The notes below the pieces were generated by a model. It saw only the letters and a program-made list of their open reading frames with translations. It made no database searches and was not told where the DNA came from. A stretch of 64,000 nucleotides of DNA from positions 49,682,572-49,746,571 of the forward strand of contig NC_060059.1 of assembly GCF_020283565.1 (NCBI RefSeq), read 5' to 3'. The stretch comes from Trifolium pratense. Taxonomy: Eukaryota > Streptophyta > Magnoliopsida > Fabales > Fabaceae. This document shows, piece after piece, positions 1 to 12,600 of this stretch. How positions within the stretch are numbered: the stretch's first letter is position 1; the number at the start of each line of letters is the position of its first letter. The translations under genes and the position numbers were made by a program.

Positions 1-1678
1 AAGATGAATCTAAAAAGGATTAAGGATTGAACGAACCTGAAGCTCGAAAGAAGTTATTCCATGATATAATTACAATTGTGCAATGGACTAATTGCCAACA
101 ATTAGTCCTCGACAAACACCTAAATTACAGAGTCCAATTTTCTTATTCACCCATTTGTTAAAACAAGACAATATCACACCTTATGTTCACATTTGAAATA
201 ACAAAAAACAACACAAGACAATAACATAAACTCATAATGCAATTATACAATCAGATGCAAAACTTGTCAATCAAAAGAAACTTAATGACTCTGTTCATTC
301 TAGAAACACAATTAATTCAATTAGATAGACCATGTAAAGTATTCTCCACTCAAAATAATGATTTATAAAACAAATTATGTTCTAGATTGCTGAAAAGTAT
401 ATGATCGATGTATGGAAGGATATATGTGCATTCCTTTGATGTAAGTTGCATTAAGAACTTAACACATAAGATGCACCAGAAGACAACCTAACCTATGAAC
501 ATAAGTTCAATTACATATGCAATAAGCATATTTGACTTCTCCCCTGCAATAAGCATATTTGACTTCTCCCCTGCAATAAGCATAGCTTTTATGAGAATCT
601 ATAACTAGGACTATCTTCAATGATATTTTCCACTCAAATATCAACTATTACTAGTATATTTACTAGACACAAATCCTTAAATAAATAAGACATTAGACAT
701 TATTCCATTCAAATTTAGTCATACTGAAATTAAATCTATGATCCTAAAAATAATTTCTAAGCATATGTTCAACATCATGAGTCATTCAAGACATAACAAC
801 ATAACAAATATGGCAAGCAACTAACCTGCAACAATAAATCACTTGTTCATCTCTGCAGCTACTACCCTAGACTTCACAGCTCAGAATTTGCTATCACTAC
901 CAACAGTCCAATAAAAAAAAAGAGAAAAAAAAGTAAGAAAATAACAAAATCAATTTAAAATACAAAATCCCTAAATCATCATAATCATAATCAAAGACAA
1001 AGAGAAACAAAAACCCTAAATCTGAGAGAAACAAAAAAGATAAGAACACATAAAAGATAAGAACAAAAACCCTAATTAGGAACCACGCTAAACCCTCAAT
1101 TTGTGCTCGAGCTACAACTCTCAACGAACCATGCTGTCATCAACACAAACGAAGTCAGAAAAGAAACGAAAATAAGAACAACGAAGAAAAGGAAAACACG
1201 AACTTGTAGAAAACGAAAATTGGACGAATTTGCAAAACACACTTCTCACTTCTCTCGATGGAAACGATAAAGGGATTGGAGAGGTAGAGTGATTTAAGGT
1301 GAAGAGTTTGGAGAAAGAATGAAGAACTCGTACGCTTCTCTCGACGGGAACGATAATGAGAGTGTTTGTATTAGGGATTTGGGGATTTTTCAACATTGAA
1401 CGTGTTCCTGTTTGTTTTGTTTCAGTGAGTGGATGTTTTGTTTGTATTTTTTTTTGGCGAGTAATTAATTTTTTTTTATAATATAATGATTATTGGAGCC
1501 AAACAAATTCAATAAGCGCTAAGGGGAAACAGTATTGGCACTTTTGAAAGCAAAACATTGCAACGGTTCAACAACTGTCGCATAGACTGTCACAAAAATC
1601 CTAAAATTAACACATTGCGACGGTTATGACCAAAATGTCGCAATGGAAGTGTCGCAAAGTGACTTTTTTCTTGTAGTG
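1..1678. mobile_element. CACTA (EnSpm-type) transposon, right end, partial
   Basis: The stretch ends with TTTTTTCTTGTAGTG (1664-1678), the inverted complement of the common plant CACTA terminus CACTACAAGAAAAAA. It abuts tandem-unit sequence at ATT (1679-1681), consistent with a 3-bp target duplication; the left end lies outside the window. Subterminal motifs of the type TGTCGCA / TGCGACGG recur in both directions at about 1555-1660, as expected for transposase-binding repeats. A 27-bp direct repeat (about 2.5 copies) lies at 519-585. The interior (840-1400) is C/T-rich on the minus strand and resembles a plant 5' leader, but no convincing coding region or transposase was seen. Confidence 0.7.
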
Positions 1679-3225
1679 ATTGTTAAAAATTAATGTAATT
1701 TAATAAATAATGTCTTGACGTCCCAATAATTGTGTTGTTATGTTTTGAGTTTTGGTACGATCTTATTATCTTTTTTTATTTTCATTTCAATAAATATATA
1801 AATAGTTTAATTGTGAGAAATGTTGGCGGGTGAGATTATTAAACTCTCAACTCTTATCTTTTCAACCCTTTTATCAAATGAAAAAGAAAAAGCAACAAAA
1901 CCTAAAGAAACTAAAGAGCCTTTATATATTGATTGAAAAGGCATTTGTAAAAATATAAGAAATATCAACAAGATAACAAGTGCAAATCTAAGTTTGTAGC
2001 ATATTGATATATTTTTGAACCCCAGACTATCCACTCAATTTAAAGGTGAAATTATAGTCACTACTCACTAGGCTAATAGACTAAAAAAAATGTAAATTAT
2101 AATCTTAAGGTGTGAAGTTCGAATCCTGTCAGGAACAATTGTAAAATCGGCATCAATGCACTTAAATTAATAATAATAAAAAAAATATAAATTATAAATC
2201 CTATTGATATCTTAAAAATATTTTACTGTAAGTATAAACATTAGTAAGTGGTGTAACAGGCACATGAACCGGTGCATTCGAAAAGTATGAACCTGTTCAG
2301 AGACAAATTATTAATAATATAAAATCTTGAACAACTTATGCATCGATGCAAGCAGGCCATGCATAGTTCAAGATCCCCGTGAACTAATTCATGCACCGGT
2401 GCAAGAATGTCTCGGGTTTTTAGAAACCAAGCTATGAACCAATTCAAATGAGCCACGAGTCGGTGCATGAAATCCGGAAGACATGCACTGGTTCATACCA
2501 TGTATGCATTGGTTAAATAATGCTGATATTTGAAAAATAAGCTAAGTTCAATGCATTTTTGAAAACCTATTTAGAAAATTGTGATTCTAAAATTGTCTTA
2601 ATCAAATCAATCTATTTTAATCTTATTTTTGACATCATTCAAAACAAACAAGAGTGTATGTGCACGAACAATTAGGTGCATAACTATACTTTTAGAAGTA
2701 AATTTTTAATCTATGGTCCTGCACACTAGAACATACATCAGAGTATCCAATCGTTCTATTACACATTGTTATCATAAACACCTTAGAGACATTGTTCTAG
2801 AATCCATTTTGGTTCAACAATAATGTTTTTAATTATGTGGTAATTATTAAATAATTTATTAAAAATTAAAATTTATAAAATTTTAAATTAAATTTTTCAA
2901 ATTTTACCGCGTTAGTACTCTTCCGTTCCAATTATTTATTTGGTTTGAAATTTTTTTTTTTTCGGTAAATAAGGGAGCAACAAAGAGACTACCAGTACCA
3001 CCCTATATATAAAATAAAGTCGAAGAAATATATTTTTAAGGACTACAATCAAGGCCTAAAATATTTAAAATTTAATTTCTTACTATTTAATGTTATCAAA
3101 AGAATATAATAATAAAAAATTTACTAAATATTTTTAAACGTGGACCGAACTAATTGACTAATATACACTGAACATTTATATTTGGCAAATAATATAGAGT
3201 TACTATATGAGTGGTTAGCGATGTC

Positions 3226-3316
3226 TATATATTTTTGTGTGTATGTGTGAGAGAGAGTAATTCCTCATGCTGCACATTGTCTCAGCATCTTTAGGGTTTC
3301 ATTTGAGAATATCATC
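3226..3316 (+). promoter_or_regulatory. TATA box and 5' leader of CRP copy 1
   Basis: A TATATAT core lies 91 bp before the ATG (3226-3232), followed by a GT/GA-rich microsatellite stretch and a leader ending TATCATCATGATG. The same arrangement sits 91 bp upstream of every other copy (9536, 20580, 22878, 25175, 27473, 29771, 32070, 38053, 60709). The transcription start is not known; two adjacent ATGs occur in frame and the first was taken. Confidence 0.5.
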
Positions 3317-3876
3317 ATGATGAAAGTAGGAAGCATTCTCTTAGCCGTTGGAATTTTATTTACTCTCTTCAACCTCAACTACGGCTCAGGTAAACATATC
3401 ACTTTCCATTATTAATTTTAATATTAGAATTTTTTATGTTCTTATTATTCATAGATAACTTTCTTAAAGTGTGTAAGTTATTCTCAAAGAGTTTAATTCT
3501 TATGTAAAAATTTGTTTGTACCTTTAGCAAATTACATGCAATCATATTAACATTCTTAATGATCTAACTTTTATGATTTTGTTTTGATGTATACAATGTT
3601 GTAGATGTGGTGCAAAAAGATGATTTCAAATTTTGTCGCCAAAGTATGACATTGAGTGGAAATTGTCAAAATTCTCCTACATGCTTTACAGTATTCAATG
3701 CTAAATATGGAGCAAGCGCCACCACTCACAATTGTAATTGTCAAGATGCTGGTAAAAGCCACACTTGTTCATGCTGTATTAATTGTGATTATACAGATGG
3801 TAAAACTCCTTGCACTAGTAGAAAAATGACATATTACATAAGCATTTTACATCTGAGGAACATATGTCAGATGTGA
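3317..3876 (+). CDS. Secreted cysteine-rich (defensin-like) peptide, copy 1, C-terminus altered by CACTA
   Basis: Exon 1 is 3317-3389, a 215-bp GT-AG intron follows, and exon 2 starts at 3605. The first 94 residues match the other copies: a hydrophobic signal peptide (residues 1-24, here with A16T), then ten cysteines spaced C-x9-C-x5-C-x16-C-x-C-x8-C-x-C-C-x2-C-x8-C. A CACTA element inserted after TG of the last Cys codon; its first base C keeps the codon as Cys (TGC). Translation then reads 20 residues of the transposon terminus (TSRKMTYYI...) to a TGA at 3874-3876, giving 114 aa. The normal 3' UTR is 4 kb away, so polyadenylation would have to use transposon sequence. Whether this copy is expressed is unknown. 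Confidence 0.65.
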
Positions 3877-6800
3877 AACGCTATATGGAGTAGTCTTTCC
3901 ATCTGATTTCAATATCCACAGATGTAAAAAATATATATACAAAACGTTTTACATCTGGTTTCAATGTACCAGAAGCATAACTGAACGCGGTGGCAATCCT
4001 GTAATTATGGCGAAAATTATCTAAAATATAAATATATCTGGCCATATATAGCCACAGATGTAAAAAGTCAGTATGAATAAAAAAAAAAAAAATAGAACCA
4101 ATTAAGTAAAAGAAAGGCAAATCTTATCTTCTCACCAAACACATCTTACGCGATATCACCAAACACCATCTTCTCCAAATCGATCGAACCCAGCTGCAAC
4201 CCCAAATCGACTCTCCGCCGTCTCCTCCAAGCACCGCCGTCTCCCTCTCTCACTCTCAGCCGTCCTCTCTCTCTCACTCTCATCCGTCCTCTCTCTCACT
4301 CGTAATCTCCAACCCTAGCTCTAAATCAAACCTTCTCTCACTCGTAAGGGAAACGCAACATCGCAAACCGTCAACTCATCCTTCAACCGTGACGATCCCG
4401 ATATCAATTGGCGATTCTCCCTAAATCTCAAACCCTAGTATGGATTCGTCCCCAAATCCTTAACCCAGTGTCAATTCATCCCCAAATTCCAGACATCAGT
4501 TCGCGCAAAATCTCTTGAAGAATTGGTACCACCATCGAAGGTTCATTCTTCCACTTCAACCGATTTCGTCGATGCCGATTCGCCGATTCTTCGTTCGTCA
4601 AAGGTAACCATTTGTTCTAATGCACTTTGGTTGTTCTAAAGTTATTATTTATTTTTTTTGTTTTGATTTTTCTGTTGTTGTGCCTCCTCACTGTGATTTA
4701 CTTTGTTTTAATGTCCTGTTTGTTTTGCATTTTTCATGGTTACTATCTATGGTGTGGAAAGTCTATCCTCTGCTATTTAGTTTGGAAGTGATGTTGGTGA
4801 AGCCTTGGAACCACAACGAAAGCTTCAGTTTGGAGTGTTTGAATGTGACATGCTAAAGTGTGAGGGAGTTATAGAAGAGTTTCTTTTAGAAGTGTAAGAT
4901 TGTTAAAATTGTCCTTTCTAATAACATGATGTATAGTTCTTTATAGAGGAGTTTTGTATTTCCATTACATGAGCTTAATCATGTTTTTATGAGGAACTGT
5001 TTCTTAGTTGATTTTAGGTGTCTTCGTTTTGGAATTCCTCTAGCATACATGTTTGTTTTAGGAGACTCACAAGAATCATATTGTTTTTGTATGTCCTATC
5101 TTTTGCTTCTTACTTTGTTTCTTATTTAGTTCTAAACTCACTTTGTATGCTACTAGTCTCGAGAGTATAATGAAAGGATAAGACAACGAAGAAGAAAATT
5201 TCAATTACTATACTTTTATGTGATGTGTCACTATCCAATAACCAAATACTTAATTAAGATATTGAATGCTTCACTGGCCATCATTATATAAATCAATTTT
5301 ATGTGTGAATAAAAGTTCTTAAGAATTAATGTATTGTTAAAGCTTTCTTAGGAATTTATGTTATTTGTTTCTTAAAAAGCATTTGGACTAGTAATCCTTA
5401 TCATGAAAAAGTAGTATATGCAGAACTACATCACCTATATAGTGTGTCTATTTGTGATTTCCAGCTGCTAATGTATTCTTGTGGAAGTGTAGAAACTGTG
5501 GTTTTTTTCTGGTTCATGTTTATAATGTACCAATTTACTTGTTCAAATGTCAATTTTATGTTTTCAAATATTTAATATATGGTTACTCATAAATTTTTTC
5601 ATGTGATTTGTGATTTTTTTTTTTATAGATATTTTGGAATGAAAGTGAGTTGGAGATGATTGGTCAAAGTTCAGATTATCAGAAAACTATTTACCAAAAG
5701 TCTCAAATGCAAAAGGACTTTTTGGCCATCAGGCCTGTGAGTACTTTGCATACTTAGCTTGTTTCTTCAATGCATAAGTTGTTTTGATCAATTTTAGTTT
5801 GAATTATTGTTTTGTTTTATCATATAGTATTATAGTAAGTGAAGATGATGTTCGTTCCATCTGTGTCAAGGCATAATATTATCCATGTTTGCATGTAGTT
5901 GTAGTTATGCAGTTTGCTAGAGTAATCTTATATTAATTATCAATCTTATATTAGTTATGCAGTAGGCTATTTTCTCTTTTCATTCTTTAGCTTCGAAGAA
6001 AAATGCAATTTTGGGTTTCATTGTTTTTCACTCTGTGATCAATTTTGAAGAACAAAGATTGGCCTTTTAGATTTCTTGTTTTTCTTCTATTGACTATTGT
6101 TGTTGATTTTGATTGTTGATCATCATGGAGAATTATTCAAGAAGTGGTGTTCATGATTTTACTATGGCTTCAAGAAAAGCTGAAGAAACAAGTAAGTTTT
6201 CAATTTTCATTTTACCCTCAATTCATTATTTTTCTTTATTATAATGTTTCAATGTTACAATGTTAATTTGAATTTCTAAACCCTGAATGAATGATTATGA
6301 TGATCATGTTTTCATAAAGTGAACGCTGAATGAATTTCTAAACCCCGAATGAACGCTTTTATTTGATATAATTTTTATAGTCTCTGAATGAATAAAAATT
6401 ACAAAAACATCCTCAAATATATTTATCTAGTTTTACTGCAAAAGCTGAAACTTCAATATTATTGTTTTAGATAATTAATATATAAATGGCTCAAGACTAA
6501 TGTTTAGTACTAGTTGTTATGCTTCCCATGTTGCTGCATTTTGATTTGGTTGGTTACTCTAGAAAAATTGAAATATTTGATGGTTGGATATATATTATCT
6601 ATCGTCTTTATAGTTAACTAACTCTGTTTGGCCAAACTGGTTACAATTAGTGGTGTAATAGGAGCTACACTAGTTTTATTTTATAGTCAACTTATGAAAC
6701 TAAAATTTTGCAGTGTGGTTAGTTGTATCAGTTGAGGATGCGTACAATTTCATGATGAATTGGCTTACAAAGGCTCCCACAGTTTATGGGATTTTTCATA

Positions 6801-7823
6801 GCAAGAGAAAGCTATGTTGGTAAGGGTAAGTGTTTAATTTGAATTCGGTTAGTATGTTTTTTAGAATTGTTTATGCTCTGCGTAGTATTTAAACTTCAGA
6901 TTGAAGGAGTACCGATATGTGTCGGCGATACAACACCTACACCGTTAATGGTTATATTGAATCACTTTTATTTTCTTTTATAATGCTTTGTTTTATATGC
7001 TAGCTTGTTTTAGGACATTGATGCAGAAGACTTTGGATACTCTAGGTTATAGACTTTGGATACTCTAGGATATAGATTGATGCAGGTAATTTCGATTTCT
7101 GCTTTCCCATGGATTGTTCTTCGAGTGTGCCTGTTTTCAGATGTTATTACTTGCTTGCTATGTTCTAAGGAGCTGTATGATTTGCGAGACCGCTGGGCAA
7201 CTTGTTTTCTTGACCTATATAATCCTGAGGTAGATTATGATGATGCCGATGAGAAATATTAGGAGCTAGCTAGCTAGGTTTGTGTGAAGTTACAATGGAT
7301 TAGTATTAATTATGATGATGTTTTGATTTGTATTTTGGTTGAATTAGTATTAATTATTATGATGTTTTGTATTTTGGATTTCAATGGTTGTACTTTAATG
7401 ACATTATTACTATATATATATGTTGAATGTTGAATTTGGCTATGGATGTTGAATGTTGAATTTTAGTATTATGTTCTTGATGCAAGTTATGTTATATTGT
7501 TGGCATTGTGGGTTATATTTTTTTAATAATAAAAAAAAGGATTTAAAATATATATAAAAAAAAGCAGGTTTTTGAAAAAAAAAATTAAATAAAGTTAAGA
7601 TTTCACACCTGGTGGACTTGGTCAGATGTAAAAGGTCCAATTTAATTTTAAAAAAATAATATTTGATTTTCGCCTTGGTCAGAGGTAAAAAGTGTTTTTT
7701 TACATCTGACTACGCCAGATGTAAAACGTATATACTTACTAAGTCTCGTGCGCCTACATCTGACATTTTTCAGATGTAAAAAGTGATTTTCGCCAGATGT
7801 AAAAAAGCTTTTTTCTACTAGTG
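3813..7823. mobile_element. Non-autonomous CACTA transposon with captured host sequence (Pack-CACTA-like)
   Basis: This 4011-bp element begins CACTAGTAGAAAAA and ends with the inverted complement TTTTTTCTACTAGTG. It is flanked by the 3-bp target duplication TTG (3810-3812 and 7824-7826); the uninterrupted copies read CCTTGTTAG at this site. Subterminal TTTTACATCTG / CAGATGTAAAA motifs recur in both orientations at 3840-4065 and 7610-7805. No transposase was seen. The interior has a C/T-rich leader-like stretch (4120-4610) ending in a possible splice donor, several intron/exon-like stretches (around 5625-5735 and 6125-6190), and a serine-carboxypeptidase-like exon near 6714. It therefore looks like a gene-fragment-carrying element mobilised in trans. 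Confidence 0.85.
6714..6829 (+). pseudogene. Captured serine carboxypeptidase-like (SCPL, peptidase S10) exon fragment
   Basis: After a TTTTGCAG acceptor the sequence encodes VEDAYNFMMNW, which resembles the segment preceding the active site in plant serine carboxypeptidase-like enzymes. After a +1 frameshift it encodes FFIARESYVGK. The family active-site motif is G-E-S-Y-[AG]-G around the nucleophilic serine; here Gly is replaced by Arg (R-E-S-Y-V-G). The frameshift and short length mean no enzyme can be made. The fragment lies inside the CACTA element, so it was probably captured from a host gene. Identification rests on motif recognition only. Confidence 0.55.
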
Positions 7824-9626
7824 TTGTTAGAATCTCAAATAGTGCACTATGTTATCAACTTAGTGTGGCGAGAGGTTGAACTTATAATCTCATGGAAGTT
7901 GAATTCAAGTTGTACACTGGTCAATAGTACCATTATTATTAATAAGAATTTTCTTTGTCAATGTTTTATAAAAACTTTATTAATATTGTTAAAAATTAAT
8001 GTAATTTAATAAATAATGTCTTGACGTCCCAATAATTGTGTTGTTATGTTTTGAGTTTTGGTACGATCTTATTATCTTTTTTTATTTTCATTTCAATAAA
8101 TATATAAATAGTTTAATTGTGAGAAATGTTGGCGGGTGAGATTATTAAACTCTCAACTCTTATCTTTTCAACCCTTTTATCAAATGAAAAAGAAAAAGCA
8201 ACAAAACCTAAAGAAACTAAAGACTAATGCCTTTATATATTGATTGAAAAGGCATTTGTAAAAATATAAGAAATATCAACAAGATAACAAGTGCAAATCT
8301 AAGTTTGTAGGAAATTGATATATTTTTGAACCCCAGACTATCCACTCAATTTAAAGGTGAAATTATAGTCACTACTCACTAGGCTAATTGACTAAAAAAA
8401 ATGTAAATTATAATCTTAAGGTGTGAAGTTCGAATCCTGTCAGGAACAATTGTAAAATCGGCATCAATGCACTTAAATTAATAATAATAAAAAAAATATA
8501 AATTATAAATCCTATTGATATCTTAATAATATTTTACTGTAAGTATAAACATTAGTAAGTGGTGTAACAGGCACATGAACCGGTGCATTCGAAAAGTATG
8601 AACCTGTTCAGAGACAAATTATTAATAATATAAAATCTTGAACAACTTATGCATCGATGCAAGCATGCCATGCATAGTTCAAGATCCCCGTGAACTAATT
8701 CATGCACCGGTGCAAGAATGTCTCGGGTTTTTAGAAACCAAGCTATGAACCAGTTCAAATGAGCCACGAATCGGTGCATGAAATCCGGAAGACATGCACT
8801 GGTTCATACCATGTATGCATTGGTTAAATAATGCTGATATTTGAAAAATAAGCTAAGTTCAATGCATTTTTGAAAACCTATTTAGAAAATTGTGATTCTA
8901 AAATTGTCTTAATCAAATCAATCTATTTTAATCTTATTTTTGACATCATTCAAAACAAACAAGAGTGTATGTGCACGAACAATTAGGTGCATAACTATAC
9001 TTTTAGAAGTAAATTTTTAATCTATGGTCCTGCACACTAGAACATACATCAGAGTATCCAATCGTTCTATTACACATTGTTATCATAAACACCTTAGAGA
9101 CATTGTTCTAGAATCCATTTTGGTTCAACAATAATGTTTTTAATTATGTGGTAATTATTAAATAATTTATTAAAAATTAAAATTTATAAAATTTTAAATT
9201 AAATTTTTCAAATTTTACCGCGTTAGTACTCTTCCGTTCCAATTATTTATTTGGTTTGAAATTTTTTTTTTTCGGTAAATAAGGGAGCAACAAAGAGACT
9301 ACCAGTACCACCCTATATATAAAATAAAGTCGAAGAAATATATTTTTAAGGACTACAATCAAGGCCTAAAATATTTAAAATTTAATTTCTTACTATATAC
9401 TGTTATCAAAAGAATATAATAATAAAAAATTTACTAAATATTTTTAAACGTGGACCGAACTAATTGACTAATATACACTGAACATTTATATTTGGCAAAT
9501 AATATAGAGTTACTATATGAGTGGTTAGCGATGTCTATATATTTTTGTGTGTATGTGTGAGAGAGCGTAATTCCTCATTCTGCACATTGTCTCAGCATCT
9601 TTAGGGTTTCATTTGAGAATATCATC

Positions 9627-12600
9627 ATGATGAAAGTAGGAAGCATTCTCTTAGCCGTTGGAATTTTATTTGCTCTCTTCAACCTCAACTACGGCTCAGG
9701 TAAACATATCACTTTCCATTATTAATTTTAATATTAGAATTTTTTATGTTCTTATTATTCATAGATAACTTTCTTAAAGTGTGTAAGTTATTCTCAAAGA
9801 GTTTAATTCTTATGTAAAAATTTGTTTGCACCTTTAGCAAATTACATGCAATCATATTAACATTCTTAATGATCTAACTTTTATGATTTTGTTTTGATGT
9901 ATACAATGTTGTAGATGTAACACCCTTAATTTACCCCTTTATTTTTATTTTCAAAAAAAGTTAATTTCATTTATTTAATAAGGATGTCACACTTACTCCA
10001 ATTAACTAATTCCTCAAATGATTAAAAATCATGCAGCGGAAAATACAAAAATAATATAAGTTTCAAAGTCCGAATTGAAAATACTGAATCAAGTGACATA
10101 GTTCAATTGTTATAAAAATTTAACAACATAATTAAATAAAAGTTTCTCCCAACAACATCCTAACAGAGCGACTCCAAATAAATAGCAAAGCAACAGCGAT
10201 CCGAACACATCATCTATGATTCATCTCCTACCTAAAAATCTACGGTTGCACACCGTAGGGCCAAGCCAGAAGGGGGAATGTAAAGGTGAGCGACAATACA
10301 TCAAGAAAGTAACTGAATTAAAACAACGTAATAATTAGCAACATCATAAACAACAACAAGACCACCTAAGCGGATGGCCGCGCACATTCATCAGTCAACC
10401 ACAATCATCAATTAACAATTAAATAAATAGAAATAAACAACATCATTTAAATGATCAATATAATTAAAATGCATGCAATGCGCCTAGACTCGCTACATGC
10501 ATGTGGTACCAATAACAACGTCATTTTCAGTTTTACATCATGGAGGATCAACATCATTATAAACAACATCATTTTCAACTTCATTAAGCAACGTCATTTT
10601 CAACCTCATTTATACAACTTCAATAAGCAACGTCATTGAACACATGAATGAATGCATGTCATGTTATAATAAGCAACGTCAATAGAAAACATCATTTAAC
10701 AACTTCGATAGACAACTTCATCATCATTATAACAACATCAATAAACAACGTTTATAAGCAACTACAACAACAACAATTACAACATCATGATTTCGGCACA
10801 ACTTCAACATTATTAATATAGATAATTCAACATCGTTATAACCACGTAGCTCAACATCATTATTCAACCAAACAACAATTCAAACAACACAATTACTATA
10901 AACGAGCAACGACTTAAAACAACACCGATACACAACAATTATTAGCAACTTCGTTTACAACACCAACTAAAACTCCATAACTCAATTAATCATTCACTCC
11001 TCTCCAAAACAACAACCTATTACTCCTTTTCAACAGTACTCATAATTCAAATCATCTTGATTTAGTTTACCGACGAAACGTACGAATTTTAAGTCAATTT
11101 AATTAATAAAAATTAAGAAATAAATTCAAATCTTAATAGCATATAAAACCAGGGAGAGTGAAATACACCAGAGGGTTCCAAAATATTCAAAATACCCTAC
11201 ATAAAATTTTGGGAAATTTTCACGAAATTATAATATTTTTAATCACCTTTTTACTACAAATAATTAATTAAAAATAGCTACGAGTGTCCAAAAATTACCA
11301 AAGAGGTACCAAAATTTCAAGAAAATTATTTACTATTTTTCTATAAAAATAACTTTTAAAAAAATATCTTCTTGCACTCGCACGCGCCCTCACGCGCCAA
11401 ACTCGCGACTGGGCGTGACGCGCGGCACTGTTCATTGTTTTCTCCACCCGTTTTCTGCAAACGGGTCACGCGACCTGGTTACCGGACCCGGACGTATCTC
11501 CCTCAATATTCAACGAAACTCGACGTTCTTTATACCGTTTTGATCGTCATTAAATTTTAGAAAGTTTCGCCGTATTACTTTTTAAACTCGGCGATCGAAT
11601 CATATATAAAAAGGAGACTAAAGTTCTCTTTGAAATTCAACAACAACACCATTAAAATCATGCAAAAGCTCTCGGTTTTGATTAGTTTTCAACCCTTATG
11701 AATCCCAAAATTTTAAAAGATTTATAGACACGTTTAAAACACATTAGAATACTCGAAAACGTTTTAAAATTGAGAATCATTCAATTCCGAAAATTCAACT
11801 CTTAACAACTCAAGAACAATCCCAAAATTGTAACAACTCTCTTAAACTGATTTGGACACTTAAATTATTATGAAAACTGAGTTTTGTTTATTAATAGGCC
11901 AAAACCACAATTCATCCGATTTTAGTGTTTTTCTTTTACAAAATAATCAACACCACCCTTGAACCCCAAAGTACCTCTTATTCACGAAATGGAACACACA
12001 AATCATAATACAAGGAAATCATAATCGGATTTAGATTCCTCTCAAATCAAAACAACAACGACGACAATAACAACAACAACATCAACATCAACATCAACAT
12101 CATAGAAAAGGGAAGCATAAGAGCAACAACTTAAGCACACACATAATAAGTACATCAAATATTCCTATTGAATTCAGAATTTCAAGAGTATAAAGCTCCC
12201 TTACCTCAAGCGCTTTCATTCCAAGCAATTTTACTCTAAATTCGTGGTAAGTATTAGAACCAGGATTCCGATCACTCTAGACATTGTTTTGACGATCCGA
12301 CCTTTGAAAATGAAGAACCGTGTGTCGTGAACATGCTGACCAAAAATGAATGCGATCCGACGGTGAACGAAGGAGAAAATGAAATTCTACGGTGACAGCT
12401 TTATCAAAAACGAAAATATACCATTATTGGGGTTTTCATGAAACCAATAGAAAATAGAATAGAGACACTCGTCAAAGAGAACTTACACCCATTGAACTGA
12501 AGGAGAATGAAGCTTATAATAAAGCATGATGATCACTTGAGATGACAAAGGAGACTAGTTTTGAAAGAGACATCAAATAGCTAGTATGTGATACTATTAG

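Larger units (their letters stand above)
1679..7830 (+). repeat. Tandem unit U1 (5'-truncated, split by CACTA)
   Basis: The unit starts at the position equivalent to base 155 of a full unit, because the upstream CACTA replaces the beginning. It carries CRP gene copy 1 and resumes after the internal CACTA at 7824. It shares variants with U9 and U10 (for example TACTATTTAATG near 3083 where U2-U8 have TACTATATACTG; GAGAGAGAG near 3250, shared with U10), so it belongs to the diverged edge of the array rather than the homogenised core. Confidence 0.85.

Noticed and set aside
1121..1396. 91-aa minus-strand ORF in the left CACTA element
   Set aside because: Covers leader-like low-complexity sequence with near-duplicated segments; no domain or codon signal.
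7056..7262. 68-aa ORF inside the CACTA element
   Set aside because: No recognised domain; lies among captured and degenerate fragments, and could be a captured exon but cannot be supported.
10451..10639. 62-aa ORF in each long gypsy LTR (again at 16026-16214), and 11372-11560
   Set aside because: Asn/Ile-rich translations of short CATC/AAC repeats in the LTRs; not genes.
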